From contig CALLAF010000025.1 in assembly GCA_938002605.1 (NCBI GenBank), positions 1 to 56,637 of the forward strand: a stretch of 56,637 nt of DNA, in the 5' to 3' direction. The stretch's first letter is position 1, and each line of letters begins with the position of its first letter. The notes beneath the pieces were generated by a model. The model ran no database searches. It was not told where the DNA came from and saw nothing but the letters and a program-made list of their open reading frames with translations. This stretch comes from an uncultured Paracoccaceae bacterium (lineage in GTDB: Bacteria; Pseudomonadota; Alphaproteobacteria; Rhodobacterales; Rhodobacteraceae). Position numbers and translations under genes: made by a program. Positions 15,388 to 25,816 of this stretch are shown one piece after another.

Positions 15388-16827
15388 ATGAACAACTCAG
15401 AAATGCACGCCTTATTGCAGGCAGAAGAACGCGCCGTACAAACTGCGCTTCTTAAACATGGTTTACTTGACGCTAATCCATACCACACCCGCCGCGAACG
15501 CGAACGTTTGAAAGCGTTCCCACCACTATTAAGTGATGCAATTTCCCTTTCGGGCGATGCGCTTAGAAGCGCCATCCACGGACATATAGCCGCCGGTGAA
15601 AATCTCGAAGTGACGCCCGCCAAATTTGGAATGACTGCGTTTCAAGTGTGTTTTCGAGAGGGAAAACTTGAAGCCATGCGCATCTTGCTACGTGCTGGTG
15701 CAAAAACGAAATGGGCAGCGGATCAAGTTTCTATCGCCATGGGTGAAGTGCCACCTCTGCCGGAGACCGGAGAAACTGATCCATTTCTGTTTGCCTGCCT
15801 TACTGGCAACTTAGAGGCTGCGCGCGCGTATGTCTCTATTTCTGATGCTGGCACTCAAAAAAACCACGAAGCCATCACTAACGCAGTAACAGCCAGGGCT
15901 ACAGATATTGTAATATGGCTTCTGGACGAGGGCTTTGATCCGAACGCAGTGGATGACATCAAGTGGGGTGCGCTTGAACGCGCTGTATACAACGACGATT
16001 TAGCAACAGCAGAGGCCTTACTTGCTGCTGGTGCCAACCCGTTTGGCGCACCTGAAAAGGAGTATACCTCACCAGTAAGAGAAGCAACTTCAGAGCAGAT
16101 GCGAGCCCTGTTCGTTCGTTTTGGCGTCAACCCTGCGAAGTTTGAATACGACATAAGTCCAGAGGCTGCGCGGCTATCTTTCCTATCAGAAAGAACACTG
16201 ACACAGGAAGAATTTGACACGCACCGCAGCCAACGGGTAGGCGACGCCAACCCGGAGCGGTTCCTCCCAACATTCTGGCACGAACAAATGAGAACGGGGC
16301 GCTATTCAGCTCCGAAGCATCTCGAACACGTCAGAGATCGCGCCAAACCAGTTTGGTCGTTCAGTCGGTACGGACGCAGCGTGACACCTTTGCCCGATGG
16401 ACGACTTGTGTTGATCGGCGGAGAGCACGAAGATGGTTACGATCCTGATTTTTGTATCTACGCGGATGTCACTGTCCTCGATGGTAAGGGCGGCGTCGAC
16501 CATTTCATCTATCCCCACGATGTCTTCCCGCCAACGGATTTTCACACGGCAACCTTGTATGATGACCAAATTTGGCTAATCGGATCCTTGGGGTATCGGG
16601 AGCAACGTCAAGAAGGTGTGACCCAAGTTCTAAGATTGAACCCAACCGATTTCTCAATTCATAGAGTCGAGACGTCTGGTGATGCTCCTGGCTGGATAAG
16701 CCGGCATCGGTCTATTTTGGACACTGACGAAATCATCCTAACAGGTGGCAAAATAATTCCAGGTTATCACGATAATGAGCAGACATATCGCTTGAACCTA
16801 AAGACACTCGGTTGGGCAAAGGCCTGA
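15388..16827 (+). CDS. Ankyrin-repeat and Kelch-like protein
   Basis: 479 residues with no signal peptide, so probably cytosolic. The N-terminal half (about 60-260) carries ankyrin-type repeats: GMTAFQVCFREGKLEAMRIL, LFACLTGNLEAARAYV, DIVIWLLDEGFDPNAVDD and ATAEALLAAGANPFG. The C-terminal half (about 325-479) has Kelch-like blades: GRSVTPLPDGRLVLIGGEH, HTATLYDDQIWLIGSLGYR and a final YRLNLKTLGWAK. Both modules are protein-interaction folds and no catalytic motif was seen. The partner is unknown. The gene is visibly richer in A/T than its neighbours and has no strong Shine-Dalgarno, which hints at transfer. Single ankyrin proteins can be immunity partners of toxins, but no toxin gene lies beside it. 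Confidence 0.75.
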   Translation: MNNSEMHALLQAEERAVQTALLKHGLLDANPYHTRRERERLKAFPPLLSDAISLSGDALRSAIHGHIAAGENLEVTPAKFGMTAFQVCFREGKLEAMRILLRAGAKTKWAADQVSIAMGEVPPLPETGETDPFLFACLTGNLEAARAYVSISDAGTQKNHEAITNAVTARATDIVIWLLDEGFDPNAVDDIKWGALERAVYNDDLATAEALLAAGANPFGAPEKEYTSPVREATSEQMRALFVRFGVNPAKFEYDISPEAARLSFLSERTLTQEEFDTHRSQRVGDANPERFLPTFWHEQMRTGRYSAPKHLEHVRDRAKPVWSFSRYGRSVTPLPDGRLVLIGGEHEDGYDPDFCIYADVTVLDGKGGVDHFIYPHDVFPPTDFHTATLYDDQIWLIGSLGYREQRQEGVTQVLRLNPTDFSIHRVETSGDAPGWISRHRSILDTDEIILTGGKIIPGYHDNEQTYRLNLKTLGWAKA

Positions 16828-16949
16828 AAATAGTAACCGCCTTTCGAGCTGTACGCTGCATCCTGCACTTTGGGCTCTCTGGAGACATTCTTTGCAGCCG
16901 CTCCCAAAGTCCGATTTGCTCATCGGGGTCAATGTTGTGACGTTGCGCA

Positions 16950-18398
16950 TCAATTTTTCCAAAACTTGATAGAAAGAATGGTCAGTACGACCATGATCTC
17001 AAGTCGTCCGATAAACATCGCAGCAGACAGTACCCATTTTGCGCTGTCGTTGATGTGCACATAGTTCCCCGCTGGACCGATCTCTGTTCCGAGGCCCGGA
17101 CCGATGTTCGCGATTGCGCTGGCCGCCCCCGAGATTGATGTAATGAAATCCAACCCTGTCATCGCAAGCAACACTGACGTCACACCCAACAGTAAAACAA
17201 AGGCCACGAAAAACGCCATTACTGAGCTCATGACATCTTCGCTAATGGCGCGCCCTTCAAAACGTGGCGTAAAAATACCGTGGGGTGAATGGATCTGGCG
17301 GATCTGTGCTTTGATTGATGCAAACAAGATTTGGTAGCGGAAAATCTTTACCGAACACGCAGTCGACCCCGCACAGCCCCCTACCAACCCAATAAAGAAA
17401 AATATGACTACCGGAAATGGCCCCCAGGTCATGTAGTCTGCGCTCGAATAACCAGTGCCAGACATAATCGACACGATGTTGAATAGTGCTTCGCGGAAAG
17501 CGATTTCGGTAAATTCGCCTTCTCGTCCCCATACCCAAGCGGTCACCAAAAGCACGGCAACCGCAATTACCGCAAAGAACGCACGCACTTGGCTGTCGCG
17601 CCAAAGCGGCTGCGCAGAGCCTGCCATCAACTGCACAAACCGCACGAAGGGAAGTGCCGCCAAGACCATGAACACCGTGGCAATATAATGTGCGGCCGCA
17701 CCAAAATCGCCAAAAGACGAATCGTAGTTTGCCATCCCCCCCGTGGAAACAGTGGTCATCGCATGCACCATGGCGTCGAACGGCCCCATGCCTGCAGCCC
17801 CGTAGGCCAAACCACATGCCACCGTAAGCCCAATATAGATAACCGAAATGCTGCTGGCGATTTGTCCTGCTCGGGGCAGAATTTTCCCCATCGTATCAAA
17901 TGCTTCGGATCGAAATATTTGCATCCCGCCGACCCGCAGTTCGGGCAAGAAAACCATCGCCACGACAATGATCCCAACGCCGCCCAACCATTGCAATGTT
18001 GCCCGCCAAAGCTTGATCCCATCGGGCAACATGTCCAGCCCGTCGAATGTGGTCGCCCCGGTCGTGGTCAGCCCGGACATGGCCTCAAAAAATGCATCGG
18101 TAAAGCTGGCATGCGGCACCCCGATCATAAATGGCAAGGCCCCGAAAATCGGCAGGGTCAGCCAGACAAGCGTTGTCAGCAAAAACGTCTGGCGCAACGA
18201 TAAGCCTTCACCAAGCCCGTTTGCGCAGGCCATCGCCACTAAGGCCCCAGTCAAAATCGTAATAACCGCGCTTTCAAAGAACACCGGCCAATGCCCGTTT
18301 TGCGCGATTGCATCCGCCCCCAGCGCAGCCAACATCGTCACACCAAGCGCCGCAACGAGCAGACCAATAACATATCCAACAGGGCGAAAATCAATCAT
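16950..18398 (-). CDS. trkH: Potassium uptake protein, TrkH family
   Basis: The 482-residue membrane protein has the four-fold K+ channel-like organisation of TrkH/KtrB: MSGLTTTGATTFDGLD (first selectivity-filter loop), STGGMANYDSSFGDFG, MSGTGYSSADYM and ANIGPGLGTEIGP (fourth). It would be the translocating subunit of the Trk K+ uptake system and usually works with the NAD-binding regulator TrkA, which is not in the window. It is preceded on the same strand by the amidotransferase gene with a 107-base gap. Confidence 0.93.
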   Translation of the reverse strand: MIDFRPVGYVIGLLVAALGVTMLAALGADAIAQNGHWPVFFESAVITILTGALVAMACANGLGEGLSLRQTFLLTTLVWLTLPIFGALPFMIGVPHASFTDAFFEAMSGLTTTGATTFDGLDMLPDGIKLWRATLQWLGGVGIIVVAMVFLPELRVGGMQIFRSEAFDTMGKILPRAGQIASSISVIYIGLTVACGLAYGAAGMGPFDAMVHAMTTVSTGGMANYDSSFGDFGAAAHYIATVFMVLAALPFVRFVQLMAGSAQPLWRDSQVRAFFAVIAVAVLLVTAWVWGREGEFTEIAFREALFNIVSIMSGTGYSSADYMTWGPFPVVIFFFIGLVGGCAGSTACSVKIFRYQILFASIKAQIRQIHSPHGIFTPRFEGRAISEDVMSSVMAFFVAFVLLLGVTSVLLAMTGLDFITSISGAASAIANIGPGLGTEIGPAGNYVHINDSAKWVLSAAMFIGRLEIMVVLTILSIKFWKN

Positions 18399-18505
18399 AT
18401 CGCAGCGTTGAACCGACTGGCCGCAAGTGTCAAGAATTCACGCGGGTTTCGCCGTGCATCCATGCCGCTTAAGCGTCATAAGATGGGTTGCCGCAACAGC
18501 TTTGG

Positions 18506-19270
18506 TCAAACAGCCATGGCAACCGGACGCGCGGCCCATGCGCGACACGCGGCGCCAAAGGCCTCAAACAAGGGGCGCGACACCGGATCATCGCAAGCGT
18601 TCCACTCTGGGTGCCATTGCACAGACAGCGTAAAGCCCGGCGCATCCGCGATATAAATTGCTTCGGGCGTGCCATCAGGTGCGTGCCCATCGATCACCAC
18701 ACGTGGGCCGGCCTGTTTGATCCCCTGCCCGTGCAGCGTATTGGTCATGACGTCTTGCGCACCCATCAGCGCCTGAAAAGGGCCATCCGGCGTGAACGTC
18801 ACCTTGTGACGCAGCGCAAACTTTTCATCCAATGTGCCGTCGGGGGGCATGCGGTGGTTATCACGCCCGGGCAGATCGCGAATTTCAGGGTATAGTGTAC
18901 CGCCCATCGCGACGTTTACTTCTTGGAACCCACGGCAGATGCCCAAAATCGGCTGCCCGCGTGCCACGCAGGCCCGGATCAGCGGCAATGCGATCCCATC
19001 GCGTTCGCGATCAAATTCACCGTGCGCGGGGGTCTCATCCTCACCGTATTCTTCGGGGTGCACATTTGGGCGGCCACCTGTGAACAAAAAGCCGTCACAG
19101 CGCGCCATCAACGCATCAAGACAGACCATCCCCGCCCCCGTAGGCACAATCAAGGGTAACCCGCCTGCCACATCCGCGACTGCGCGCACGTTCATTTCAC
19201 CAGCGGCAAATGCCGGGTATTCATCGTTCAAAAGATGCGCGTTACCGATAATGCCAATAACAGGTTTCAT
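18506..19270 (-). CDS. Class I glutamine amidotransferase-like, gamma-glutamyl-gamma-aminobutyrate hydrolase family
   Basis: ATG19270 (MKPVIGIIG) was chosen because AAAGG lies upstream and the longer frame adds an unlikely Arg/Cys-rich tail; 254 residues. The GATase1 triad is visible: the nucleophile Cys in PILGICRGFQEVNV and His/Glu in VQWHPEWN. The Peptidase_C26/PuuD subfamily cleaves gamma-glutamyl amides such as gamma-Glu-GABA in putrescine breakdown. The other puu genes are not nearby, so the exact substrate is uncertain. It is downstream of the GlcG-like gene, with a terminator between. Confidence 0.85.
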   Translation of the reverse strand: MKPVIGIIGNAHLLNDEYPAFAAGEMNVRAVADVAGGLPLIVPTGAGMVCLDALMARCDGFLFTGGRPNVHPEEYGEDETPAHGEFDRERDGIALPLIRACVARGQPILGICRGFQEVNVAMGGTLYPEIRDLPGRDNHRMPPDGTLDEKFALRHKVTFTPDGPFQALMGAQDVMTNTLHGQGIKQAGPRVVIDGHAPDGTPEAIYIADAPGFTLSVQWHPEWNACDDPVSRPLFEAFGAACRAWAARPVAMAV

Positions 19271-19395
19271 AAGATAGACCTTTCCTATGCACCTTAGATA
19301 GCGCGCAGACGTCACCAAGAAAAGATTAGCAGGCGCACAATCGCGCCGTCCCAAATGCACAGCCCGGCAAATTGGCGGTCCGCCATAGAAACGCT

Positions 19396-19430
19396 CAAAG
19401 CCGCGCCTATTTTCAAAAAGCGCGGCTTTG
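19396..19430 (-). terminator. Rho-independent terminator after the GlcG-like gene
   Basis: An 11-bp perfect stem, CAAAGCCGCGC (19396-19406) and GCGCGGCTTTG (19420-19430), encloses a 13-base loop containing an A/T run. It lies 20 bases downstream of the minus-strand stop at 19451. Short T runs flank it on both strands. Confidence 0.6.
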
Positions 19431-19450
19431 GTTTTCTGGAAAAAAGAAGC

Positions 19451-19879
19451 TTAGGCTTCGCCGATCAACCCGGCCCCTTCAAGACCGGCCATGCCCGCAA
19501 CGACATCATTGTCAGATGTATCGCCTGTCACGCCGACTGCACCGATAACGGCACCGCGTTTGTCGCGCACCAGAATTCCGCCGGGTACAGGCACAACCTG
19601 ACCACCATAGACTCCATTCACGGCTGCCATGAAATAGCCCTGCTGTTCCGCGCGCGCCATCTGTGCGGTGCCCGCGAGCCCCAGCATGACTGCGCCGTAG
19701 GCTTTTCCCTGCGCGATACCAAAACGCCCTGGTGCCGCCCCATCGGCGCGCTCAAATGCTTTCACGTGGCCGCCTGCGTCAAGCACGACGATCGACAGGG
19801 GTTTAAGACCCAATTCTTCGCCCTTCGCCATCGCTTTGCGAATGATGGACCGGGCTTTACTTGCTGAAATTTCTGCCAT
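19451..19879 (-). CDS. GlcG/HbpS-family protein
   Basis: 142 residues of the GlcG/HbpS fold: an N-terminal helix, SIVVLDAGGHVKAFERADGA, AYGAVMLG, PGGILVRDKRGAVIGAVGVTG and a final helix with SDNDVVAGMAGL. Family members include the heme-binding HbpS and GlcG of the E. coli glycolate operon, whose function is poorly known. It follows malate synthase G by 40 bases on the same strand. glcG next to glcB is the order of the glc operon, so a role in glycolate/glyoxylate metabolism is likely. No signal peptide is present. Confidence 0.82.
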   Translation of the reverse strand: MAEISASKARSIIRKAMAKGEELGLKPLSIVVLDAGGHVKAFERADGAAPGRFGIAQGKAYGAVMLGLAGTAQMARAEQQGYFMAAVNGVYGGQVVPVPGGILVRDKRGAVIGAVGVTGDTSDNDVVAGMAGLEGAGLIGEA

Positions 19880-19892
19880 GTTTCTTGCTCCT

Positions 19893-19922
19893 CGTAGGGT
19901 GGATCTTGATCCACCTGCGTTA
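19893..19922. repeat. Dispersed hairpin repeat, copy 1
   Basis: The core is a palindrome, GGTGGATC-TT-GATCCACC. The first 24 bases are identical to those of the copy starting at 54111. In this copy the distal arm has diverged (GCG instead of TACG). The minus-strand glcB stop codon (19920-19922) lies in its end. It is in the 40-base gap between glcB and the GlcG-like gene and could shape the mRNA end. Confidence 0.75.
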
Positions 19923-22046
19923 GTGATTGCGTTGTGCTTTCAATTCTAGGCGACGCTGGTGCAATACAGGTTCCGTATAACCAGAGGGCTGAATACGGCC
20001 CTTAAACACCAGATCGCAGGCCGCTTGAAATGCGATCCCGTCGAAATTGGGGGCCATAGGCAGGTAAGATGCATCGCCTGCGTTTTGCCCATCGACGACT
20101 GCGGCCATTTTGCGCATCGCGTCCATGACTTGCCCCTCGGACACCACATCATGGTGCAGCCAATTGGCCAGCGCTTGGCTCGAAATCCGACAGGTTGCAC
20201 GATCTTCCATCAGGCCCACATCGTGGATGTCGGGCACTTTGGAACAGCCAACACCCTGGTCGATCCACCGCACGACATAACCAAGGATACCTTGCGCGTT
20301 GTTTTCAACTTCGCGAGTGATCACATCGTCGGGCCAATCGGCATTGGCCGCGACAGGCACAGTCAGCAGGTCAGCCAAGGTTCCGCGCGCGCCACCTGCT
20401 TTGATCTCGTCTTGGCGGGCAATCACGTCGATTGCGTGATAATGGGTCGCGTGCAGCGTGGCCGCTGTTGGCGAAGGCACCCAAGCGCAATTCGCGCCAG
20501 ATTGTGGATGCCCAACCTTTGCAACCAACATATCGGCCATCAAATCAGGCATGGCCCACATGCCTTTGCCGATTTGCGCTTTGCCCTGCAACCCGCAGGC
20601 CAACCCGATATCGACATTGCGATCTTCATAGGATTTGATCCAAGCGCTGTCTTTCATCTCGCCTTTGGGCACCATTGGCCCAGCTTCCATGCTGGCGTGG
20701 ATTTCATCGCCTGTGCGGTCAAGGAACCCTGTGTTGATAAAGGCCACACGCGATTTAGCCGCACGGATACATTCCTTTAGGTTTACCGACGTGCGGCGTT
20801 CTTCGTCCATGATGCCAAGCTTGACAGTATTGGCGGGCAGGCCAAGAACGGATTCAACCCGGTCAAAGATTTCGCAGGCAAATGCGACCTCTGTAGGGCC
20901 ATGCATCTTAGGTTTCACCACATAAACTGAGCCATGCAGCGAATTCCCGCCATCACGCTGCAAATCATGCATCGCAATTAAGGTTGTGCACATGGCATCC
21001 ATCAAGCCTTCACCGATTTCATTCCCATCAGCGTCCAAAATCGCAGGGTTGGTCATGAGATGGCCCACGTTACGCACCAACATCAATGATCTGCCCTTAT
21101 GTGTCTGGGCGCTGCCATCAGGTGCCGTATAAGTCACATCAGGGTTTAGCTTGCGGGTAAATGTTTTACCGCCCTTTGTGACCTCTTCTTCAAGATCACC
21201 GCGCATCAGGCCAAGCCAGTTGCTATAAGCGACAACCTTATCTTCGGCATCCACAGCGGCAACGGAATCTTCGCAATCCATGATGGTGGACAGGGCCGAT
21301 TCCAACACGATATCGGAAATACCAGCCGCGTCGGCGCTGCCAATTGGGCTGGTCGGGTCAACAACAATCTTGATCAACAAGCCATTGGCGCGCAAGAAAA
21401 TCTCGGCGTCGGCATTATGGCCTGCAAACTGCTTTGGATCACGTAGCGCGGGCAACAAAACCCCATCCACAACTGATAAGGCCGCAATATCCACCCAAGA
21501 CCCATCAGCCAGTGGCACAACCTTATCCAAATGCGCCCGCCCCCAAGCAATCACGCGCGCACCGCGTGCCGCGTCATATCCTTTGCCACTTGGCAAATCG
21601 CCCAGCGCATCCGTGCCGTAAAGCGCGTCATAAAGACTGCCCCAGCGGGCATTGGCCGCATTCAGCGCAAAACGTGCGTTGGTAATCGGTACAACCAATT
21701 GCGGCCCCGGCAAGGTCGCAATTTCAGGATCAACATTGACGGTTTCAATCGCGAAATCAGGGCCTTCTGGCACCAGATAGCCAGAGGTCTGTAGGAATTC
21801 CTGATAGGCTGCGGCGTCATGCCCCCCGGCGCGGTTAGCCACATGCCAATCGTCCAAAGCGGCTTGTATATCTTCGCGTGTTTGCAACAGGTCACGCCCG
21901 CGTGGCCCCATCTTTGCAACCAGATCCGCAAAACCCGCCCAGAACGTATCGGCACTTACGCCCGTCCCGACAAGCGCCTTTTCATCAATGAACTGCGCGA
22001 GTTCGGGGGCAACTTGCAACCCGTGCTTTTCGATCCGGTCTGTCAT
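19920..22046 (-). CDS. glcB: Malate synthase G
   Basis: Condenses glyoxylate with acetyl-CoA to malate. ATG22046 ([20 protein letters not shown]) has GGGAGAG upstream and gives 708 residues, near the 723 of E. coli GlcB; the longer frame from 22094 is less likely. Landmarks include [20 protein letters not shown], the catalytic-site region [44 protein letters not shown] and [18 protein letters not shown]. The isoform G usually handles glyoxylate from glycolate, in line with the GlcG-like neighbour. Isocitrate lyase is not in the window. Confidence 0.96.
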   Translation of the reverse strand: MTDRIEKHGLQVAPELAQFIDEKALVGTGVSADTFWAGFADLVAKMGPRGRDLLQTREDIQAALDDWHVANRAGGHDAAAYQEFLQTSGYLVPEGPDFAIETVNVDPEIATLPGPQLVVPITNARFALNAANARWGSLYDALYGTDALGDLPSGKGYDAARGARVIAWGRAHLDKVVPLADGSWVDIAALSVVDGVLLPALRDPKQFAGHNADAEIFLRANGLLIKIVVDPTSPIGSADAAGISDIVLESALSTIMDCEDSVAAVDAEDKVVAYSNWLGLMRGDLEEEVTKGGKTFTRKLNPDVTYTAPDGSAQTHKGRSLMLVRNVGHLMTNPAILDADGNEIGEGLMDAMCTTLIAMHDLQRDGGNSLHGSVYVVKPKMHGPTEVAFACEIFDRVESVLGLPANTVKLGIMDEERRTSVNLKECIRAAKSRVAFINTGFLDRTGDEIHASMEAGPMVPKGEMKDSAWIKSYEDRNVDIGLACGLQGKAQIGKGMWAMPDLMADMLVAKVGHPQSGANCAWVPSPTAATLHATHYHAIDVIARQDEIKAGGARGTLADLLTVPVAANADWPDDVITREVENNAQGILGYVVRWIDQGVGCSKVPDIHDVGLMEDRATCRISSQALANWLHHDVVSEGQVMDAMRKMAAVVDGQNAGDASYLPMAPNFDGIAFQAACDLVFKGRIQPSGYTEPVLHQRRLELKAQRNH

Positions 22047-22136
22047 GGCGTCTCTCCCTGTCGATTGCCGTGTCGGACGACAATTATGTGTCACCCGCTA
22101 TGGTTAGAATGTTTACATTCAGTAAGCAATCAACGC

Positions 22137-22153
22137 GGTAATGTATATTTACC
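22137..22153. promoter_or_regulatory. Possible operator in the glcB-pepN divergent region
   Basis: GGTAA and TTACC form an inverted repeat around a 7-base A/T-rich spacer, about 90 bases upstream of the glcB start. A further ATTACC follows at once. The spacing and symmetry fit a dimeric regulator site, but no regulator gene lies nearby to name. Confidence 0.3.
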
Positions 22154-22269
22154 AATTACCTAGATACGGCAAAAGGCACCTGCGCCAAATGCAAGATAAT
22201 CCACTATGAACGCTGGTTGCAGCGAGGCGGATGCAGGCATAACGTCGGCGCAAAGCATAAGGATCCCCC

Positions 22270-24822
22270 ATGTCGAACGCCGCCCCCCAAACGATCTATC
22301 TGAAAGACTATACCGCCCCCGCATATCTGGTGGAGAGCGTGCATTTGACGTTCAAACTGGCACCGACAACAACACGGGTCATTTCGCGCATCACCTTTCG
22401 GCCCAATCCAGATGCACAGTCGCGTGACTTCTTTTTGCACGGTGAAAAACTGCGCTTAATCAAGACCGCTATCGACGGGCAAGAGATCAGCCCAGATGTG
22501 ACCGACACCGGGCTGACCTGCCCCGTGCCTGATGCGCCCTTCGTGTTTGAGGCCGAGGTTGAAGTCAATCCCGAAGCCAATACTTCGCTAGACGGACTTT
22601 ACATGTCCAACGGCATGTATTGCACCCAATGCGAGGCCGAAGGGTTCCGCAAAATCACCTATTACACCGACCGCCCCGATGTCATGGCGGTATTTACCGT
22701 GCGAGTCGAAGGTGATCTGCCCGTGCTGTTGTCGAACGGCAACCCTATCGCAAAAGGCGACGGCTGGGCCGAATGGCATGATCCTTGGCCCAAACCGGCC
22801 TATCTGTTTGCCCTTGTTGGTGGTGATCTTGTGAACCATGCCGACCAGTTCACCACGATGGAGGGGCGCGATGTCGCGCTGAATATTTGGGTCCGGCCCG
22901 GTGACGATGAAAAGAAATGCGCCTTTGGGATGGGCGCGCTTAAGGCATCAATGAAATGGGATGAACGGGTCTATGGGCGGGCTTATGATCTAGATATTTT
23001 CAACATTGTTGCTGTTGATGACTTCAATATGGGGGCGATGGAAAACAAAGGCTTGAATATTTTCAACTCCTCCGCTGTTTTGGCCAGCCCCGAAACCGCG
23101 ACGGACGCGAATTTTGAACGGATCGAAGCGATCATCGCGCATGAGTATTTTCACAATTGGACTGGTAACCGGATTACCTGCCGCGATTGGTTCCAACTGT
23201 GCCTGAAAGAAGGGCTGACCGTGTTCCGCGATCAGCAATTCACCGGGGATATGCGCGGCCATGCGGTCAAGCGTATCGACGATGCGCTGGTCCTACGCGC
23301 GCATCAATTCCGCGAAGACAGCGGCCCGCTTGCCCATCCGGTCCGGCCTGCCAGCTTTGTCGAGATCAACAATTTCTACACCGTCACCGTCTACGAAAAA
23401 GGTGCTGAAATCATTGGCATGCTGAAACGGCTTGTCGGGGATGACGCCTATAAAAAAGCGCTTGATCTTTATTTTGAGCGCCACGATGGTGATGCGGCCA
23501 CAATCGAAGATTGGCTACAGGTATTCACCGATGCGACCGGGCGCGACCTGACCCAATTTGCGCTTTGGTACAGCCAAGCAGGCACGCCGCGCGTCACCGT
23601 GCGCGACGCATTCAAAGACGGCACCTATACGCTGACCCTATCCCAAGAAACACCGCCGACACCGGGCCAGTCGGACAAAGCACCAATGCTGATCCCTGTG
23701 GCAATGGGCTTGATTGATCATAACGGAAAAGAACTGGTTGCAACCCAAGTGCTAGAACTGACGCAAGCAAGCCAAACTTTCACCTTTGAAGGATTGCAAC
23801 ACAAACCGATCCCGTCGGTTTTACGCGATTTTTCGGCCCCCGTGATCCTTGACCACCCGCAAACTGCGGCGGAACGTGCGACCCTCCTTGCGCATGACAC
23901 CGACCCGTTTAACCGTTGGGATGCTGGGCGCAATTTGGCGCAGGATGTTTTGATTGCCATGCTGCGCGATGACACAGCGCCTGATAGCGCGTTTCTTGAC
24001 GGGCTTGCCGCCGTGTTGCGCGATGACGAACTTGACCCGGCCTTTCGGGCACTTGTCCTGACCCTGCCCACCCAAGAAGACACAGCCCAAGCCTTGGTCG
24101 ACGCGGGCCACACCCCGGATCCGACAGCGATTGCGCGCACCCATGAGGCGCTGACCCTACATATCGCCCAGCATTTGCAAGACACATTGCCACGCATCTA
24201 CGCGGCGATGACAGTGACTGGTGCCTATACCCCCGACGCGATCAGCGCAGGCAAACGCGCGCTAGGAAACCGGGTTTTGGCGCTAATGTCAAAACTGGAT
24301 GCCGGTAAGCAAGCGGTGCAGCAATATGCACAGGCCGACAATATGACCCAACAAATTGCCGCGATCGCGGCTTTGCTCAAAATCGGCAAAGGTGTTGATG
24401 AGCTCGCTGCATTCGCCGCCCAATGGCAACATGATCGGCTTGTCATGGATAAATGGTTCGGGCTGCAGGTCAGCTGCGCCAGCCCCGATCACGCCGCCAG
24501 CGTGGCGGCCAAACTGACAACGCACCCTGCCTTTACGATGAAGAACCCCAACCGATTCCGGGCCGTATTTGGCGCGCTCAAGGCAAACGCAGCAGGCTTT
24601 CATGCGCCAACAGGTGCGGGCTATGATTTGCTCGCGGATTGGCTGATCAAGCTTGATCCGATCAACCCGCAAACCACAGCGCGAATGATCACGTCATTTG
24701 ACACATGGAAACGCTACGATGCCGATCGACAGGCCAAGATGCGTGGTGCCTTGCAACGCATTGCGGACACGCCAAACCTGTCGCGCGACACCACGGAAAT
24801 GGTGACCCGTATCTTGGGCTAA
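22270..24822 (+). CDS. pepN: Aminopeptidase N (M1 metallopeptidase)
   Basis: Zinc exopeptidase that removes N-terminal residues from peptides in the cytosol. The 850-residue protein has GAMENKGLNIFN (exopeptidase motif, about 255-260), the zinc site HEYFHNWTGNRIT (about 291) with the distal Glu in LKEGLTVFRDQ, and the Tyr-containing ENTVTVYEKGAEI-like segment NNFYTVTVYEKGAE. The long C-terminal helical domain is present. AAGG lies 7 bases before ATG22270. It is divergent from glcB. Confidence 0.96.
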   Translation: MSNAAPQTIYLKDYTAPAYLVESVHLTFKLAPTTTRVISRITFRPNPDAQSRDFFLHGEKLRLIKTAIDGQEISPDVTDTGLTCPVPDAPFVFEAEVEVNPEANTSLDGLYMSNGMYCTQCEAEGFRKITYYTDRPDVMAVFTVRVEGDLPVLLSNGNPIAKGDGWAEWHDPWPKPAYLFALVGGDLVNHADQFTTMEGRDVALNIWVRPGDDEKKCAFGMGALKASMKWDERVYGRAYDLDIFNIVAVDDFNMGAMENKGLNIFNSSAVLASPETATDANFERIEAIIAHEYFHNWTGNRITCRDWFQLCLKEGLTVFRDQQFTGDMRGHAVKRIDDALVLRAHQFREDSGPLAHPVRPASFVEINNFYTVTVYEKGAEIIGMLKRLVGDDAYKKALDLYFERHDGDAATIEDWLQVFTDATGRDLTQFALWYSQAGTPRVTVRDAFKDGTYTLTLSQETPPTPGQSDKAPMLIPVAMGLIDHNGKELVATQVLELTQASQTFTFEGLQHKPIPSVLRDFSAPVILDHPQTAAERATLLAHDTDPFNRWDAGRNLAQDVLIAMLRDDTAPDSAFLDGLAAVLRDDELDPAFRALVLTLPTQEDTAQALVDAGHTPDPTAIARTHEALTLHIAQHLQDTLPRIYAAMTVTGAYTPDAISAGKRALGNRVLALMSKLDAGKQAVQQYAQADNMTQQIAAIAALLKIGKGVDELAAFAAQWQHDRLVMDKWFGLQVSCASPDHAASVAAKLTTHPAFTMKNPNRFRAVFGALKANAAGFHAPTGAGYDLLADWLIKLDPINPQTTARMITSFDTWKRYDADRQAKMRGALQRIADTPNLSRDTTEMVTRILG

Positions 24823-24873
24823 GCCCGTTGAACCTGTCGCACAACCGTTACGCGCGCTTTGTAATCTGCGACA

Positions 24874-25743
24874 ATGGAACATCGCTTTCGACCACTGATC
24901 GCCGAGCGCGCGCCTTGGCTTTACAAAGACCGTCCCGGCACCAAGATTTTGCGTGCCGGATTGCACCGAATGCTTTCCTACGACAGGACGCTTGAGCTCG
25001 CACAGGCCTTTGCACAGACCCCGGCCCCCATGATCATGGATCAGATGGGTGCCCGATTGGCGCAATCGGTCACTTCACGCGGTTTGGGACACCTGCCCGC
25101 GCATGGTGCCGCATTGGTGGTGGCCAACCACCCCACGGGGATCGCCGATGGAATCATCTTGAACCACCTTTTGGCCAAAGTACGGCGTGATACGTATTTC
25201 TTTGCCAACAGCGATATTTTGCGGGTACTGCCGCAGATGGGTGAAATGATCGCCCCCGTTGAATGGCGGACCGAAAAACGTTGCCATGCCAAAACACGCG
25301 AAACTATGGCCTATGTACGCAAGGCAACCAACGCCGGACGCATGGGTGTGATTTTTCCTTCAGGCCGATTGGCAAAACGGCGGGGGATGCGGCTGTATGA
25401 GCGGCCTTGGATGGCATCAGCCGCAATGCTTGCACGAAAATTCGATATCCCGGTGATCCCGGTCAATATCCAAGCCCGCAATTCGGCGCTGTTTTATCTC
25501 TTTGACGCAGTGCACCCGACCTTGCGTGACATCACCTTGTTTCACGAGACGTTGAATAAATCCAAGCAACCTTTCCATGTTGAAATTGGTGAACCGATCT
25601 CGGCCAGCGCGATCCCGAAAAACCCAGAAGCGGGAATCGCGCTCTTGCGCAAAGCCACGCTTGCGCTTGGCGGCAAAGACGCGCCTGCCGTAAATATGGT
25701 CACCACATCGCGTCCTTGGTTAAAGTGGCCGCAAGCGGACTGA
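24874..25743 (+). CDS. Lysophospholipid acyltransferase-family protein (PlsC-like)
   Basis: 289 residues with the glycerol-phosphate acyltransferase signature: [17 protein letters not shown] (the catalytic His/Asp motif in the NHPxGxxDG form seen in hemolysin- and OlsA/OlsB-type members), then [12 protein letters not shown] (the substrate-binding FPEG/S motif) and [13 protein letters not shown]. It would transfer an acyl chain to a lysolipid or related acceptor at the inner membrane. The acceptor cannot be told from sequence. The ribosome-binding site is weak. It is 51 bases after pepN. Confidence 0.82.
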   Translation: MEHRFRPLIAERAPWLYKDRPGTKILRAGLHRMLSYDRTLELAQAFAQTPAPMIMDQMGARLAQSVTSRGLGHLPAHGAALVVANHPTGIADGIILNHLLAKVRRDTYFFANSDILRVLPQMGEMIAPVEWRTEKRCHAKTRETMAYVRKATNAGRMGVIFPSGRLAKRRGMRLYERPWMASAAMLARKFDIPVIPVNIQARNSALFYLFDAVHPTLRDITLFHETLNKSKQPFHVEIGEPISASAIPKNPEAGIALLRKATLALGGKDAPAVNMVTTSRPWLKWPQAD

Positions 25744-25816
25744 TCGCAGCCTTGTTGTCTTGAAGCCCGGCTTCGGTTCTTTTAGACAGCTTTCAAACTT
25801 GCCAAAGGATGCGCAG

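Noticed and set aside
19959..20780. 273-codon plus-strand ORF opposite glcB
   Set aside because: Antisense shadow of malate synthase G, no ribosome-binding site.
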